Positions 17,600 to 26,203 of a stretch of DNA of 62,901 nucleotides are shown piece by piece. The notes beneath the pieces are model-generated. The model searched no databases. It was not told the origin of the DNA and saw only the letters and a program-made list of their open reading frames with translations. Made by a program: the position numbers and the translations under genes. Source of the stretch: Thermobifida cellulosilytica TB100 (GTDB lineage: Bacteria > Actinomycetota > Actinomycetes > Streptosporangiales > Streptosporangiaceae). Within the stretch, counting starts at the first letter, position 1. Every line of letters begins with the position of its first letter. The stretch spans positions 13,232 through 76,132 of the forward strand of contig NZ_KQ950189.1 in NCBI RefSeq assembly GCF_001517975.1, in the 5' to 3' direction.

Positions 17600-19791
17600 T
17601 CCCGGTCCGGCAGGTCCCCGCGGGGCTCCGGCCGCTCGTCCGCCACGATCAGACGGGTCCACTGCTCCAGCACCCGCGGCAGCGCGTAGTGCTCGGCGAC
17701 CTCCTGCTGGGCCCGGACCCGCAGCTCGTCGAAGCGGCCGCCGGTGACGGCCTCGTGCACCGCGTCGGCCATGGCCGCGACGTCCCGGTGGATCCACCGG
17801 GAGGAGTACACGGTGTCCGCGCCCGGCCAGTCCCAGAGCACGGGCACGCTGCCCGACGCCGCGCCTTCGGCCACCGCCCGGTGGAAGCTCTCGTCGTCGC
17901 TGGTGGACAGCACGAACCCGACCCGGCGCAGCCACGCCGCGACGTCGGGGCCGTAGGGGTCGAACACCACGGCCTCCGCGAGCCTCCCGGAGCGCTGGAT
18001 GCGCCGGTAGGCGCGCTCGTAGTGGGCGCGCTCCTCGGGGCGGTTCCACACCCACCAGTAGTCCCACGGCTGCCGGGTCTTGACCGCCAGCGTGTAGCGG
18101 GGGTCGCGGTCGCGCAGTTCGGCGAGCAGGTCCAGGGCCCGGTCCAGGCGCTTGCGCGACGGGATGGCGCCGAGCAGGCCCAGCGTGTACTGGGCGCCCT
18201 CCAGCTTGGGCCGGGCCAGTTGCGCCGTGTCGATCCCCTCGGGCACCACCACCATCCGGTCGGCGGGCCAACTGGCGTGCTCGCGGGCGCGTTCGGCGTA
18301 GTGGCGGCTGACGCAGACGACGGCGTCCACCTTCTCGATGTCGAGGCGCCGGGGCCACTCGGTGGCCAGTTCGAACCGGTGCAGCCGCACCAGCAGCCGC
18401 TGCCCGGAGCGCTTGTGCCGGGCGTAGAACAGCGCGTGCGGCCCGCACCACTCGCAGAGCACCACGTCGGCCCAGGCCGCCAGCTCCCGGCTGAGGTACT
18501 GGTCGTGGGTGTGCGGGCCCTCCCACTCGTCGAGCCGCAGCTCCACGCCGGGCAGCGTCTTGAGGTGCTCGACCAGTCCGGCCAGGCCGCCGAGGTCGGT
18601 GCCGACGACGGCGACCTTCAGCGGCAGGTTCGGGTTGGTGCCGCGCGGCGCGTCGGGCAGGGCCTTGCGCAGCAGGGTGCGCAGCCGCCCGACGAGCCGT
18701 TCCCGGGTGAACGCCGCGGCGGCGTCCGCGCAGCGCGCCGCGGCCTCCCGGCGGACCTCCGGCAGGCTCGCCCGCTCCAGCGCGGCGACCGCCCCCTGGA
18801 GGGCCGGCTCGGCGTACAGGGGGTAGTCGCGGCCGAACAGCCCCTCGTTCAGCGGGGTGCGGTTGACGACGGCGGGGATGCCCAGGGAGCCCGGTTCCAG
18901 GGCGGTCAGCGCCGGGAGCAGCGCGGCGTCGAGGTCGGAGCGGTGCCAGGACAGGGCGACGTGGCAGTCGGCGAGCAGGCCCAGGGCCTCCTCCCGGGAG
19001 CGGCCGCCGTGCCAGACCACGTTGGGGGTGTCCTGCAACGCCCTGGTCGCGCGCCGCACCCACTCCGGTGAGGACCCGCGGACGGTGTCGCCGACCACGT
19101 GCAGTTCGGCGGGGATGCCGCGCGCGGCGAGGGCCGCGGGCAGCTCGGTCATCTCCACGACGTTGCGGGAGGCCGTGAGCGCCCCGGCGTAGCCGATCCG
19201 CAGCGGCACGTCCGGCCGGTCGGCGGCCGTGCCGCGCGGTGCGGCGAGCGCCGGGGGCAGCAGCACGGTGCGGCCGCAGGCGGCGGGGACGTTCGACTCC
19301 AGGAAGCAGCGCAGCTCCTCGCCCGAGCACAGCAGGAACCGGGAGGCCAGCGCGATGTCGGTGAGTTCGGCGACCACCCCGGAGGTTATCCCCGCCAGGC
19401 TGCGCGGGCTGTCGTCCACGCAGGTCCACAGCCGTCCGGCGAGCGCCTCGGCGTGCGCGGCGACCGCGGCCGTGCGCCGTCCGCGCAGCACCACCAGGTG
19501 GAAGCGCCGTTCGGCGTCGAGCCGGGTGATCAGGTCCACGGCCTGCTCCGGGGTGAGCCCGTGCGGTCCGGGGTCGACGCGGTGCCGGCCCTCCTGCGGG
19601 TGGCGGACCACGATCCCGGCCTCCCCGGCCAGGGAGGCGGTCAGCCGTTCGGTGGCGGGGCGGGACCTGAGCAGCAGCATGGTCGAACATCCGGCCGCCG
19701 CCAGCGCCCGGGTCACGGACTGCGTCCACACGGTCGCCGCGTCCGCGGAGTCGGGGTCGGCGTCGCAGTAGACGAGTGCGCGGATGCTCAC
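17596..19791 (-). CDS. Tandem double glycosyltransferase (two GT-B-like halves)
   Basis: 731-residue protein. The first half (1 to ~345) ends in a GT4-like donor domain with RIGYAGALTASRNVVEMTEL and LHVVGD. The second half (~350-731) restarts with a Rossmann strand LKVAVVGTDLGGLAGL and contains VVCVSRHYAERAREH, VVVPEGIDTAQL, LGLLGAIPSRKRLDRALDLL and ESFHRAVAEGAASGSVPVLW, again GT4-like. It therefore reads as a fusion of two glycosyltransferases, perhaps adding two residues in turn or with one half degenerate. The GTG at 19791 with GAAAGGAAG five bases upstream sets the start; a longer reading to 21378 overlaps the upstream gene and is not real. The upstream gene (19878-21575) is 86 bases away and probably in the same operon. 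Confidence 0.8.
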   Translation of the reverse strand: MSIRALVYCDADPDSADAATVWTQSVTRALAAAGCSTMLLLRSRPATERLTASLAGEAGIVVRHPQEGRHRVDPGPHGLTPEQAVDLITRLDAERRFHLVVLRGRRTAAVAAHAEALAGRLWTCVDDSPRSLAGITSGVVAELTDIALASRFLLCSGEELRCFLESNVPAACGRTVLLPPALAAPRGTAADRPDVPLRIGYAGALTASRNVVEMTELPAALAARGIPAELHVVGDTVRGSSPEWVRRATRALQDTPNVVWHGGRSREEALGLLADCHVALSWHRSDLDAALLPALTALEPGSLGIPAVVNRTPLNEGLFGRDYPLYAEPALQGAVAALERASLPEVRREAAARCADAAAAFTRERLVGRLRTLLRKALPDAPRGTNPNLPLKVAVVGTDLGGLAGLVEHLKTLPGVELRLDEWEGPHTHDQYLSRELAAWADVVLCEWCGPHALFYARHKRSGQRLLVRLHRFELATEWPRRLDIEKVDAVVCVSRHYAERAREHASWPADRMVVVPEGIDTAQLARPKLEGAQYTLGLLGAIPSRKRLDRALDLLAELRDRDPRYTLAVKTRQPWDYWWVWNRPEERAHYERAYRRIQRSGRLAEAVVFDPYGPDVAAWLRRVGFVLSTSDDESFHRAVAEGAASGSVPVLWDWPGADTVYSSRWIHRDVAAMADAVHEAVTGGRFDELRVRAQQEVAEHYALPRVLEQWTRLIVADERPEPRGDLPDRD

Positions 19792-19877
19792 ACGTGCTTC
19801 CTTTCTCGCCTTGCGGTGGTGGGCCGTCGGCGCCGCCGTCGGGGGTCGGGGCGGCGCCCGTCGTCCCCAGTGTGCCG

Positions 19878-21575
19878 TCAGCCGGCGTGTGCGTGGTCGG
19901 GGGCCGCGTCGTGGCCGGCGGGACGCGGGTCGCCGAGGGCGAGGAGGCGGGCGCCGTGGCGGCTCCACACCCCCGGGTGCAGGCCCCTGCGGACGAGGTC
20001 GCGGCGGGCCAGGAAGGGCCGCACCTCGTTGACGAACACGTACTCCTGGGCGGCGGCGGCCCAGCCCAGGTCGGTGCCGCGGGCGGGCCGGTCCGCGCTC
20101 CCTCCGGCGAGCACGGCCGCGCCGACCGCGTCGGCTCCGGAGCACTCGGCCGCGCACAGCGCGTCGACCAGGAGCGTCTGCCCCGCGGGGCGGTCCCACA
20201 GCAGCGTCCACGGCGTGGTGGCGGCCCGGGCGAGGCGCGCCCATGCGGCGGGCGTCCAGCGGTCCACCGGGCCGACGCCGAGGTCGGCTGCCGTGCGCAC
20301 CGGGTACCCGTGGGCGCGCAGCCGCTGGACGCCAGCGTAGGCGGCGCACGGGGCGGGCACGACGACCTCGGCGGGCGGGTGCTGCTGGTGGAGCACGTCG
20401 TCGGCGAGGGCCAGCGACTCGGTGTCGTCGAGCGGGCTGGCCAGCACCGCGACGGCGCGCCCGGCCAGCGGCTGCGTCCGGGTGCCGCCGCCGGGGAGCA
20501 GCCGCACCCGGTCCAGGAGCTCCGACAGGACCACGGGGGTGGCCCGGGTCAGGAAGAGGGAGCGCAGCACCGAGCGCAGTTCGCCCGGGGTGAGGGGGCC
20601 CTCGCCGACGGTCCGGGCCGGCCCGGTGCCGTCGGCGGTGGTGCGCACGGCCGCGGGGGGCAGCCCGGGTCCGGGCTGCCCGGAGGTGAGCAGGACCCGG
20701 GCACCGCAGGCCAGCGCCCGGTCGGCCAGGGACGGGGTGTCCACGACCGCGACCGCGGCGGCGCGCAGCACCTCGGGCAGTTCCTCCCAGCAGGTGTCGG
20801 CGTCGAGGATCTCGTCCTCGCCCGCGGCCGGGAGGCGTCCGGTCCCCGAGACGCGCACCGGGGTGCTCAGGCGGTCCGGTTCGGCCGCGACCGGGTTGTA
20901 CCGGTGCAGGGGGACGCCGAGGTCGCCGTCGTGGACGTGGTCGAAGCCGAGCTCGGCCAGGGCCGGGGCCGCGGGGACGTCGCGGACGAGGACCGAGGCC
21001 ACCCCGCGCGCTCCGGCCGCCTCCAGGACCCAGCGCAGCGCCCGGGTGCGGTCCACCGCGGCCGGGTCGCCGGCGTGCGCCCACGGGTTTCCCGGCCGGG
21101 TGGCCGAGGTGGTCACCAGCACCAGGTCGACGTCGGCGGAGTCGAAGACGACCTGGACGTCGTGCGGGCGCAGCGGGATGATCCGGGCGTACGGCGCCAG
21201 GGCGGCGCGGGCCTCGGCGGAGAGCACCCCGGCGACGACGATCCGCTCGTCGCCGAAGGCGGGCTGTCCCGCGAGCAGCCGGGCCTCCTGCCGTTCGGCC
21301 TCGTAGGAGCGGACCGGTTCGGGGATGCGGGCGCGGTCGCGCTGGGCGGAGCCGGTACCGCGGGTGCTGCCCCGCCACAGCCGGTACAGCTCCCGGGGCA
21401 GCCGCACCAGGCCCCGGGCGGGGCGGCGGGCGGCTCCGGCCAGTGCCCGCCCCACTTGCAGCGAGGTCGAGCCCTCCAGGGCCGCCAGGCGCGCCCGGGC
21501 CTCCTGGAGCTGCGCCTCGCGTTCGGCCAACGCCTTGCGGAGCTGTTCGGTCTGGCTCTGCTCACGCCGCTTCAT
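19878..21575 (-). CDS. Hypothetical envelope-glycan protein, coiled-coil N-terminus
   Basis: 565 residues, not confidently assigned. Residues 1-40 form a charged coiled coil (TEQLRKALAEREAQLQEARARL). They are followed by a basic stretch LVRLPRELYRLWRG, a pattern I associate with N-terminal extensions of actinobacterial glycosyltransferases. The middle (~110-400) has alternating hydrophobic strands and could be a Rossmann-like domain. The C-terminal ~170 residues (VAVLASPLDDTESLALADDVLHQQHPPAEVVV, ATTPWTLLWDRPAGQTLL) loosely resemble a GT2 domain without clear DxD. Start ATG at 21575 with GGGAGGAC upstream; an alternative GTG lies ten codons earlier. It lies just upstream of the double glycosyltransferase, so a role in the same glycan is likely. 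Confidence 0.65.
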   Translation of the reverse strand: MKRREQSQTEQLRKALAEREAQLQEARARLAALEGSTSLQVGRALAGAARRPARGLVRLPRELYRLWRGSTRGTGSAQRDRARIPEPVRSYEAERQEARLLAGQPAFGDERIVVAGVLSAEARAALAPYARIIPLRPHDVQVVFDSADVDLVLVTTSATRPGNPWAHAGDPAAVDRTRALRWVLEAAGARGVASVLVRDVPAAPALAELGFDHVHDGDLGVPLHRYNPVAAEPDRLSTPVRVSGTGRLPAAGEDEILDADTCWEELPEVLRAAAVAVVDTPSLADRALACGARVLLTSGQPGPGLPPAAVRTTADGTGPARTVGEGPLTPGELRSVLRSLFLTRATPVVLSELLDRVRLLPGGGTRTQPLAGRAVAVLASPLDDTESLALADDVLHQQHPPAEVVVPAPCAAYAGVQRLRAHGYPVRTAADLGVGPVDRWTPAAWARLARAATTPWTLLWDRPAGQTLLVDALCAAECSGADAVGAAVLAGGSADRPARGTDLGWAAAAQEYVFVNEVRPFLARRDLVRRGLHPGVWSRHGARLLALGDPRPAGHDAAPDHAHAG

Positions 21576-22156
21576 AGTCCGTCCTCCCGGCACGTTCGCA
21601 GCCACCGGCGGTGGTGCGGGCGCCGACCCACTTCCCTGCCGTCCACGGTGGCGAACCTGGATGAACAGGTGATGAACCCGACTTCACGGCCGACGGTCGA
21701 TCCGGCGGTCCGCGCCCTCGGCCCCGGGGCCCGGACAGCGGGCAGGGCCATCGTAGTGCCCGGCGCCCCGCCCCGGGCGGTCGGGCATTCCCATCCACAC
21801 CGCTGAGTCAATACGCGAATGCGGTCGGTGACGCACTGATCTTGAAAAATAGTCAAACTTGTTGATGACGCGGCTGTATTTTCTTTGTCTCGCTACTATT
21901 CGCCGCTCTGTGCGAAATCTGTTTCCCAGTGCCTCCGGCTCCCTGTTTCCGCCGTATGGGCGATATCATCATGCGCGCGCCGAGAGCAGCCCGCAGCCGC
22001 ATACCCAGATATCAGGCCCTCATGTCAGCCCCACGCAAGAATGTCCTGTTCAGGCCAAGTGCGATATCGGAAGGCAACGCGGTACCGAGCTCGGGCGTCC
22101 AGCTACCGGAAAAACACATCCCGTGAGCATGCTTTTCCATATGAGGGAGATCAACT
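21576..22156. other. Intergenic region between divergent glycan genes
   Basis: 581 bases between the start of the 19878-21575 gene and the wecC-like gene. A relatively AT-rich patch at about 21837-21905 stands out against the GC-rich surroundings, and AGTCAA occurs twice (21806-21811, 21851-21856). I see no convincing gene and no clear -35/-10 pair; the promoters of both flanking genes must lie here. Confidence 0.5.
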
Positions 22157-23473
22157 GTGGGCGTCTCGACCTACACCTCTGACCTAGTGGTCGTCGGCCT
22201 GGGGTACGTGGGCCTGCCGCTGGCGCACGAGGCTTCCCGGTCCGGCCTGAAAGTCACCGGGCTCGACGTGAACCAGCGCGTGGTCGACGGGCTGAACGCC
22301 GGAAGGTCGCACATCGACGATCTGTCCGAGGTGGACATCGCGGACATGCGGGCAGCCGGGTTCACCGCGACCTCGGATCCGAGCGTTCTCGGGAGTACCC
22401 AGACCATCGTGGTCTGCGTCCCCACCCCCCTGTCCGAGGAGGGCTCCCCGGATCTCAGCGCGGTCACCTCCGCGGCCGAGTCGATCGCGGCGCACCTGTC
22501 CCCGGGGACCCTGGTCATCCTGGAGTCGACCACTTTCCCCGGCACCACCGACGAGGTGCTCCGCCCCATCCTGGAGCGCTCCGGCCTGACCGCGGGACGG
22601 GACTTCCACCTGGCCTTCTCGCCCGAGAGGATCGACCCCGGCAACCCGGTCTTCGGGGTGGCCAACACCCCGAAGGTGGTGGGCGGCTACACCGAGCTCT
22701 GCGGTGAGCTGGCCGCGGCCTTCTACGGCAAGTTCGTGCGCACCGTGGTGCGGGCGCGCGGCACCCGGGAGGCGGAGATGGCCAAGCTCCTGGAGAACAC
22801 CTACCGCCACATCAACATCGCCCTGGTGAACGAGATGGCGGTCTTCTGCCGGGAGCTGGGGGTGGACCTGTGGGACTCGATCGCCTGCGCCGCCACCAAG
22901 CCCTTCGGCTTCCAGGCGTTCTACCCGGGGCCGGGGGTGGGCGGGCACTGCATCCCCATCGACCCCAACTACCTGTCCTACAAGGTCAAGACGCTGGGCT
23001 ACCCGTTCCGCTTCGTGGAGCTGGCCCAGGAGATCAACGCGCGGATGCCGGACTACGTGCTGCGGCGCGCCCAGGACATGCTCAACGACGCGGGGCTGGC
23101 GCTGTCGCGGTCCACCGTTCTGCTGCTGGGGGTCACCTACAAGGCGGACATCGCCGACCAGCGCGAGTCCCCGGCGCGCCCGGTGGCCGCCAAGCTCGCG
23201 GAGAAGGGGGCGACGCTGCTCTTCCACGACCCGCACGTCTCCGAGTGGGAGGTGGGCGGCCGGCCGGTGAAGCGCGTGGACGACCTGGAGCGGGCGATGG
23301 CCGAGGCCGACCTGACCATCCTGCTCACCGACCACCGCGAGTACACGGCCGAGCTGCTGCTGGAGCGGTGCCGACGGCTGCTGGACACCCGGGGAGTGCT
23401 GCCCCGTACCACCCCGGGCACGGAGGGCCGGATCACCTCTCCGGTCACCCGCGAGGGCGTCGAGGTGCTGTGA
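22157..23473 (+). CDS. Nucleotide-sugar 6-dehydrogenase (UDP-GlcNAc/ManNAc type)
   Basis: 438-residue UDP-sugar dehydrogenase. These NAD-dependent enzymes oxidise the C6 alcohol of a UDP-hexose(amine) to a uronate in two steps. The N-terminal NAD site is VVGLGYVGLPLAHEA (~13-27); the central domain has NTYRHINIALVNEMA; the catalytic cysteine lies in GPGVGGHCIPIDP (~261-273); the C-terminal domain has LLGVTYKADIADQRESPA. The HCIPIDP form points to the UDP-N-acetylhexosamine dehydrogenase branch (WecC/WbpA/WbpO-like) rather than UDP-glucose dehydrogenase, whose clear representative is at 36946. No WecB-type epimerase is nearby, so ManNAc versus GlcNAc is open. GTG start with GGGAGATC upstream. 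A hairpin follows the stop. Confidence 0.88.
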   Translation: MGVSTYTSDLVVVGLGYVGLPLAHEASRSGLKVTGLDVNQRVVDGLNAGRSHIDDLSEVDIADMRAAGFTATSDPSVLGSTQTIVVCVPTPLSEEGSPDLSAVTSAAESIAAHLSPGTLVILESTTFPGTTDEVLRPILERSGLTAGRDFHLAFSPERIDPGNPVFGVANTPKVVGGYTELCGELAAAFYGKFVRTVVRARGTREAEMAKLLENTYRHINIALVNEMAVFCRELGVDLWDSIACAATKPFGFQAFYPGPGVGGHCIPIDPNYLSYKVKTLGYPFRFVELAQEINARMPDYVLRRAQDMLNDAGLALSRSTVLLLGVTYKADIADQRESPARPVAAKLAEKGATLLFHDPHVSEWEVGGRPVKRVDDLERAMAEADLTILLTDHREYTAELLLERCRRLLDTRGVLPRTTPGTEGRITSPVTREGVEVL

Positions 23474-23485
23474 CCGTCGTCGGCT

Positions 23486-23508
23486 GTGGGACGGCCCGAC
23501 CGTCCCAC
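23486..23508 (+). terminator. Hairpin after the nucleotide-sugar dehydrogenase gene
   Basis: Perfect 9-bp arms gtgggacgg/ccgtcccac with loop cccga, 12 bases after the stop. No T tract. Confidence 0.55.
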
Positions 23509-23628
23509 CGCCCAGCGTGAGGCAGTACACACGGCACCGGCGAAATACTTTCCGAGGAAGACAAGTTGGCTCTCTTTGCCCGGCAGTACCGCCGGGCGGA
23601 CGTGTCGACGAAACTTCCAGGAGAGACC

Positions 23629-24243
23629 TTGTCCCAGATCTCCGAACCGCTGGAGCTTGCCAAGGACGCCCAGGACCTGCTATTCCGTGAGGCGCGGACC
23701 GCGAACACCTTCTCCGACGAGCCCGTCACCGAGGAGCAGGTGCGCGCCGTCCACGACCTGGTCAAGTACGGTCCCACCGCGATGAACTCCCAGCCGCTGC
23801 GCATCGTCCTGCTGCGGTCGCCGCAGAGCCGGGAGCGCCTCGTCCGGCACATGTCCGAGGGCAACCAGGCCAAGACCCGCACCGCACCGCTCACGGCGAT
23901 CCTGGCCTACGACAGCGAGTTCTACGAGAAGGCGGACCGGTTCTTCCCGGACCGCGCCCAGAGCGTCCGGGACATGTTCTCCGGCAACGCCGAGGCGCGC
24001 GCGAACTTCGCGAAGCTCAACGCCACACTACAGATCGGCTACTTCCTGGTCGGCGTGCGCGCCGCCGGTCTGGCCGCGGGGCCGATGACCGGCTTCGACG
24101 CCGCCGCGGTCGACGCCGAGTTCTTCCCCGAGGGCCGGTACCGCTCCCTCGTGGTGATGAACATCGGCCGCCCGGGCGCGGACCACCCGCAGTTCCCGCG
24201 GCTGCCCCGGCTGGAGTACGAGGACATGGTCACCGAGCTCTAG
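23629..24243 (+). CDS. Nitroreductase-family FMN oxidoreductase (RutE/HadB-like)
   Basis: 204-residue FMN-dependent oxidoreductase of the RutE-like subgroup, whose members include malonic semialdehyde reductase. Motifs: LLFREARTANTFSDEPVTEEQV (~15-36), LVKYGPTAMNSQPLRIV (~45-61, FMN phosphate contacts), LNATLQIGYFLVGVRAAGLAAGPMTGFD (~130-157) and VMNIGRPG. Length equals the family norm (~196-205). Two TTG starts are possible: 23629 with AGGAGAG just upstream, and 23566 with GAGGAAG upstream, which adds 21 residues. I prefer 23629 because it fits the family length. The physiological substrate is unknown; it could be an independent housekeeping gene inserted in the glycan region. Convergent with the next gene. 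Confidence 0.85.
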   Translation: MSQISEPLELAKDAQDLLFREARTANTFSDEPVTEEQVRAVHDLVKYGPTAMNSQPLRIVLLRSPQSRERLVRHMSEGNQAKTRTAPLTAILAYDSEFYEKADRFFPDRAQSVRDMFSGNAEARANFAKLNATLQIGYFLVGVRAAGLAAGPMTGFDAAAVDAEFFPEGRYRSLVVMNIGRPGADHPQFPRLPRLEYEDMVTEL

Positions 24244-24259
24244 GCCGCACCGACCCGCA

Positions 24260-24286
24260 GGCCCGTCCCGCTCGGCAGGGCGGGCC
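24260..24286. terminator. Hairpin between convergent genes
   Basis: ggcccg-t-ccc pairs with ggg-cgggcc (one bulged base, 8-base loop) in the 71-base gap between the nitroreductase and the GT2 gene. Confidence 0.5.
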
Positions 24287-24314
24287 GCGTCCGTGTCCGG
24301 GGCCGCACCGCGGC

Positions 24315-25325
24315 TCAGATGATCGGCGGTCGTCCGTCCAGGGTCATCCGCCAGGCGGTGGACCACCGGATCGGCCTGCGCTGCCCGGGGTCGGTGCGCC
24401 ACCCCTCGCGGAATCCCGCGAACCAGGGGCGCAGCGCCGTCGCGGAGCGCTCGCGCAGCACCGTCAGCGTCACCCACACGGCCAGGTAGAGCACGGCCAG
24501 CGGCCACGGCAGGTTGCGCCGGGCCAGCCAGACCCGGTTGCGCGCGTTGAGCCGGTAGAAGTCGGCGTGCCGGGTCGGGGAGGTCGCCGGGTGGTACATG
24601 ACCGCCTCGGCGTCGTACTCGATGTGGAAGCCCGCGTCCAGGATGCGCCAGGCCAGGTCGGTCTCCTCGTGGGCGTAGAAGAACCTGTCCGGCAGTCCGC
24701 CGCCCCGCTCGAACGCGGTGCGCCGGATCGCCGACGCCCCGCCCAGGAAGGTGGTCACCCGGCTGGAGCGGCCCGGGTCGCCCACCCGCAGCCGGGGCAC
24801 GTGCCGCCGCTGGTCGGGGCCGCCGTCGGGATCGGCGATCCGGAAGGACAGCGCCCCGAGGGAGGGGTCCGCGGCGAACCGGTCGTGGACGTGCCGTCCC
24901 AGGTCGCGGGACCGGTACCAGCCGTCGTCGTCGAGGAACAGGATGACGTCGCCGCTGCTGGCCCTCACCCCGGCGTTGCGGCCCGCCGGGATGCCGACGT
25001 TCTCGGGCAGCCGCACCGTGACCACCCGCTCGTCCAGCTCCGGCAGGTCCGCCCCGTTGCCGACGACGACGACCTCGATGTCGACGCCCTCCTGGTCGAA
25101 CACGCTGGCGATGGCCCGGCGCAGCTCCGCCGGGCGGTTGCCCATCGTCAGCAGCACGCAGGAGAGCTTCAACTGCTGCGTACCTCCGCTCTCCGGCCCG
25201 GACTCCTGCTCCTGCGCGGCCTGCTCGACCCCGTCGTAGGGGTGCTTGTCCTGGGGGGACACGGCGGCCTCGCGGGACGCCGCGCTCTGCTGCGCCGTGT
25301 GCGGGGAAGGGACCGGACTGTTCAT
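24315..25325 (-). CDS. Glycosyltransferase, GT2 family
   Basis: 336-residue GT2 enzyme with a disordered N-terminal tail (~50 residues, Gln/Glu/Ser rich). The GT-A domain shows LSCVLLTMGNRPAELRRAIASV, VVVVGNGADLP, ENVGIPAGRNAGVRASSGDVILFLDDDGW (DDD metal site) and FYAHEETDLAWRILDAGF, a pattern seen in rhamnosyl- and galactofuranosyltransferase-like members. A membrane-associated helix (LAVLYLAVWVTLTVL) lies near the C-terminus. The ATG at 25325 is used; a TTG two codons earlier is equally possible and no RBS is visible. It is the last gene on the strand of the polyol-phosphate module, 107 bases after the CDP-alcohol phosphatidyltransferase. Confidence 0.85.
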   Translation of the reverse strand: MNSPVPSPHTAQQSAASREAAVSPQDKHPYDGVEQAAQEQESGPESGGTQQLKLSCVLLTMGNRPAELRRAIASVFDQEGVDIEVVVVGNGADLPELDERVVTVRLPENVGIPAGRNAGVRASSGDVILFLDDDGWYRSRDLGRHVHDRFAADPSLGALSFRIADPDGGPDQRRHVPRLRVGDPGRSSRVTTFLGGASAIRRTAFERGGGLPDRFFYAHEETDLAWRILDAGFHIEYDAEAVMYHPATSPTRHADFYRLNARNRVWLARRNLPWPLAVLYLAVWVTLTVLRERSATALRPWFAGFREGWRTDPGQRRPIRWSTAWRMTLDGRPPII

Positions 25326-25432
25326 CGACAACCGTTCATCGAGGTGTGGGACAGGCCAACGGAATCCAACGATCGCATGAACCCGCTAACGACCGTATCA
25401 ATTCCGGGGAGGTGTGCAGCGCGGTCCGCGGT

Positions 25433-26203
25433 TCACCGCAGCCGGTTGGACGCCAGGATGCTCACCAGGTGCAGCACCGTCTGCAACGCCGCCACCGCGA
25501 CGCACGCGACCGTGAGCACCTGGGTGGCGAGCAGGTCGCCGCGGACCGCGTCCACCACCGCCGCCACCACGACCAGCAGCGACAGCTCCACCGCCTGGAT
25601 GATGCGGTGGAAGCGCAGCGCGGAGGCGACCGTGCGGGCCAGGTTCAGCCCGGCGGAGCGGGGCCGCAGGGCCTCGTCCGACACCCGCTCGCCCAGGCCG
25701 GCCTTGGCCCGGGCCACCACCACGTTGTCGGTCTCGGCCTTGATCAGCGCCGCGCCCAGGGCCGCGGCCATGCCGGCGACCACCCAGGTCCCGGCGGCGA
25801 ACTCGCCCTGGGCCCGCACCCCCAGCCCGATCAGCAGCGCGACCTCGGACAGGTAGTGGCCGATGCGGTCCAGGTAGACGCCGGTCACGCTGGTCCGCCC
25901 GGTGAACCGGGCCACCTCGCCGTCGGAGCAGTCCAGCAGCAGGTAGACCTGGACGAGGAGGGCGGACAGCAGGGCCGACCACAGCCCGCCGAAGGCCAGC
26001 ACCACCCCGGCCAGCACGCCGCAGACCATCATCAGGTAGGTGATCGGGTTCGGCGGCACGCCCAGGCGGACGAAGAACGTGCTCACGTAGGGCGAGATGT
26101 CCCGCATGTAGAGGCGGCCCGCCCAGTGCTCCTCGTTGACCCGTTCCTTGATTCCTTCGGGCTGGCCACCGGCCCGAACCTCAGCGACCGAAGGCTTGGA
26201 CAT
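25433..26203 (-). CDS. CDP-alcohol phosphatidyltransferase
   Basis: 256-residue membrane enzyme of the CDP-alcohol phosphotransferase family, which displaces CMP from a CDP-alcohol with an acceptor hydroxyl. The signature runs D91-x2-D94-G95-x2-A98-R99-x8-G108-x3-D112-x3-H116. The last position is His where the consensus has Asp, an oddity given that this Asp is usually treated as the catalytic base; the other five key residues are intact. About six membrane segments. It starts 23 bases inside the 3' end of the G1P-dehydrogenase-like gene, indicating tight coupling. With that gene and a cytidylyltransferase immediately upstream, the CDP-alcohol may be CDP-activated glycerol or another polyol made locally, but the substrate is inferred. 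Confidence 0.88.
   Translation of the reverse strand: MSKPSVAEVRAGGQPEGIKERVNEEHWAGRLYMRDISPYVSTFFVRLGVPPNPITYLMMVCGVLAGVVLAFGGLWSALLSALLVQVYLLLDCSDGEVARFTGRTSVTGVYLDRIGHYLSEVALLIGLGVRAQGEFAAGTWVVAGMAAALGAALIKAETDNVVVARAKAGLGERVSDEALRPRSAGLNLARTVASALRFHRIIQAVELSLLVVVAAVVDAVRGDLLATQVLTVACVAVAALQTVLHLVSILASNRLR

Noticed and set aside
17596-21378. 1,260-codon minus-strand frame as one giant glycosyltransferase
   Set aside because: A GTG at 19791 with a good RBS starts a sensible protein; the upstream half overlaps the 19878-21575 gene in another frame and has no recognisable domain.
21859-22182. 107-codon plus-strand frame before the nucleotide-sugar dehydrogenase
   Set aside because: No RBS, no domain, and it overlaps the true start region of the next gene.
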